Made by a program: the position numbers and the translations under genes. Below are positions 63,701-64,000 of a stretch of DNA of 64,000 nucleotides, piece after piece (position 1 is the stretch's first letter; every line of letters begins with the position of its first letter). Source of the DNA: Mycolicibacterium sp. 018/SC-01/001 (GTDB lineage: Bacteria; Actinomycetota; Actinomycetes; Mycobacteriales; Mycobacteriaceae); the NCBI RefSeq assembly GCF_007096635.1, contig NZ_VKAA01000013.1:1-64000 (forward strand), written 5' to 3'. The notes below the pieces were generated by a model. The model did no database searches. It worked only from the letters and a program-made list of their open reading frames with translations, and was not told the DNA's origin.

Positions 63701-64000
63701 AGGCGACGGCCATGCTGAACGACTGGCGTGACACTGTCGATCGCGGCCACATCTGGACGACGCTGGGGCATCAGACCCTGCTCGCGCATCTGGCGGCTGA
63801 TCACAGCCTGACCGAGTTCGCCGAGCCCCTGCTGGGCCAGCTGACGCCGCACCGCGAGCGCATTGCCGTCATCGGTCAGGTCGGGCTGGCCGGGCCGGTC
63901 GCACTGGCCACCGCCCGCCTGCATGCAGCGCTCGGTGACAAGGCACGGGCGCGCACGGATCTGGTCACGGCGCGGGCGCTGGCCGAGCGCACCGGGGGAG
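60706..64000 (+). CDS. BTAD-type (AfsR/SARP-like) ATPase transcriptional regulator, 3' end missing
   Basis: The frame is open from GTG 60706 to the window end (at least 1098 residues), so the C-terminus is not seen. It has an OmpR/SARP-type winged helix (about 1-95: LAMLALAAGRVVSVDRLVDA), a bacterial transcriptional activator domain (about 100-245), an AAA ATPase with Walker A SGPPGIGKTRLAEE (about 318-331) and Walker B VVVDDVQWAD, then a long helical repeat region. Such proteins sense ATP or ligand state and activate transcription; targets are unknown. It lies 12 bases after the UPF0182 gene. Confidence 0.88.
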   Translation, partial: MQYRLLGPLQVVDGDTPVDIGPPKQRVVLAMLALAAGRVVSVDRLVDAVWGDDVPASATASLQAYVSNLRRALRGASAETQMASPIVRRPPGYVLDVDPNSIDLTVFVAACQRAGAAIEAEDWEQAATAADTASGLIRGELLDDMADAQWLRDDAARFTEMRRECLAHRVIALLALGKVTAAVTEAAALRALDPFADRGCRLQMLALYRAGRTAEALEAFARHAQRLDEELGLEPGRELRELQTAVLRQAPELAAWPRPATWSGAATIPVPTPAAHDDATQHEAPARSPLVGRGRELAQADEVLTRVAAGATRWLVLSGPPGIGKTRLAEEVGAMAASAEGDVVWVNCPDERAIPPWWPMRQLVRAVGADPDGVLRVPEHADPDTARFLVYERVQALLEAAPRLLTVVVDDVQWADTASASCLAYIAGALRDHRVLVVLTVRDGEHSAEVARLLSTVARGEANRHISVPALSSEDVAVLANVVADEPVTATEAAELATRTGGNPFFVSEYARLPREERAANEIPRAVRSVLDRRLAALDPAVMAVLRTAAVIGDSIDAAAVPVLAAATGLDLDTLADHLDEAADERIVVAAHTTDGYEFAHGLLRDQLLAGIPALRRQRLHAKVADVLEDSVAPDAPTRRAQHLIAAQPLVEPGVVVRACRLAAEQATAQWSSDIAARWWQAALDAYDRLPVTDRDDTARDALTVQLLEAHSRAGRGQLVLDSVQRYLSEALRTRRAETAGRVASALLRASGGWPWLAPGRDPGELLGLLSQAAELAGDDPAAAARVLPALAVGHCYHPDPEVAAELLQRAERVAEQTGDTDVLADVLIGRLITYSGVSSRSEQILSWVAQLKALRHSRSREDAVIAHSVATMAAMYSGDVAGTRAHLQAGIAGSEELRLPVLRAQLRWMEAVLAMWTGDFAEAQRHHAIAAHVHEQTELYEAGSGLLAAASLLRETGEALDPSWAGLRAGTETGGQGMVGVVRAALLTMTPSPDVRAEATAMLNDWRDTVDRGHIWTTLGHQTLLAHLAADHSLTEFAEPLLGQLTPHRERIAVIGQVGLAGPVALATARLHAALGDKARARTDLVTARALAERTGG

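Overview
The window is high-GC actinobacterial DNA, and gene content and order point to a fast-growing Mycobacterium (Mycolicibacterium). Recognisable markers are SecA1, SigH-RshA, PdtaS, WhiB1, WhiB7, AdnAB, UvrD2, mycoredoxin, MoeZ, DesA3 with its reductase, and the 30-residue ribosomal protein bL37. From memory, the order matches the M. tuberculosis segment from about Rv3242c back to Rv3193c, read in reverse, with local differences: a BCCT transporter sits where I recall ppk2, and an aldo/keto reductase, an aldehyde dehydrogenase, a DUF2071 protein, two methyltransferases and a solitary AroQ are added. I saw no insertion sequence, phage, CRISPR array, rRNA or tRNA gene. This is chromosomal core, so the less described material is mostly regulatory DNA and small or divergent family members.

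Layout. 1-5.1 kb: ComF-type phosphoribosyltransferase, long-form HPF, SecA1 and a convergent Rv3235-family protein. 5.2-11.5 kb: a WS/DGAT-like acyltransferase with a degenerate active site, a BCCT transporter, a small conserved protein, and the membrane fatty-acyl desaturase pair (reductase plus DesA3), whose two promoters carry the same pair of spaced palindromes. 11.6-21.7 kb: aldo/keto reductase, RsgA, AroA, SRAP protein, two methyltransferases, DUF2071 protein, aldehyde dehydrogenase, SDR and YbaK. 21.7-25.5 kb: stress and signalling block with autoregulated-looking sigH-rshA, bL37, a biotinyl protein, PdtaS and WhiB1.

25.5-36.2 kb: lipid kinase, AroQ, small membrane protein, GNAT, isochorismate synthase, Gpm2 phosphatase, ParA-like ATPase, Rv3212-type protein, RhlE helicase, ferritin-like protein, MmpS-like protein, DUF3107 protein and a TetR regulator. 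36.3-40.7 kb: DUF3152 secreted metalloprotease candidate, MoeZ, a TIGR02569-type protein, alkyltransferase-like protein and LipV-type hydrolase. 40.7-52.2 kb: recombination and repair block AdnA-AdnB, DoxX protein, K+ channel, NudC, mycoredoxin and UvrD2. 52.2-57.6 kb: whiB7 with a leader containing an upstream ORF and an intrinsic terminator, convergent with an ABC1 kinase, a cyclodehydratase-like protein and a DUF2342 metalloprotease; then a PDZ/Lon-like protease. 57.7-64 kb: a large UPF0182 membrane protein and the 5' part of a BTAD-type ATPase regulator that runs off the window.

Themes. Redox and antibiotic stress regulators (SigH/RshA, WhiB1, WhiB7) lie close to the functions they are known to serve, such as mycoredoxin and ribosome-associated factors (HPF, RsgA, bL37, RhlE). 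Many genes show a -10-like hexamer 6-8 nt before the start codon, which suggests leaderless transcripts. Several convergent pairs abut or overlap, while others are separated by strong hairpins. The only gene-free stretch over 300 bases is the whiB7 leader, which contains a small upstream ORF.
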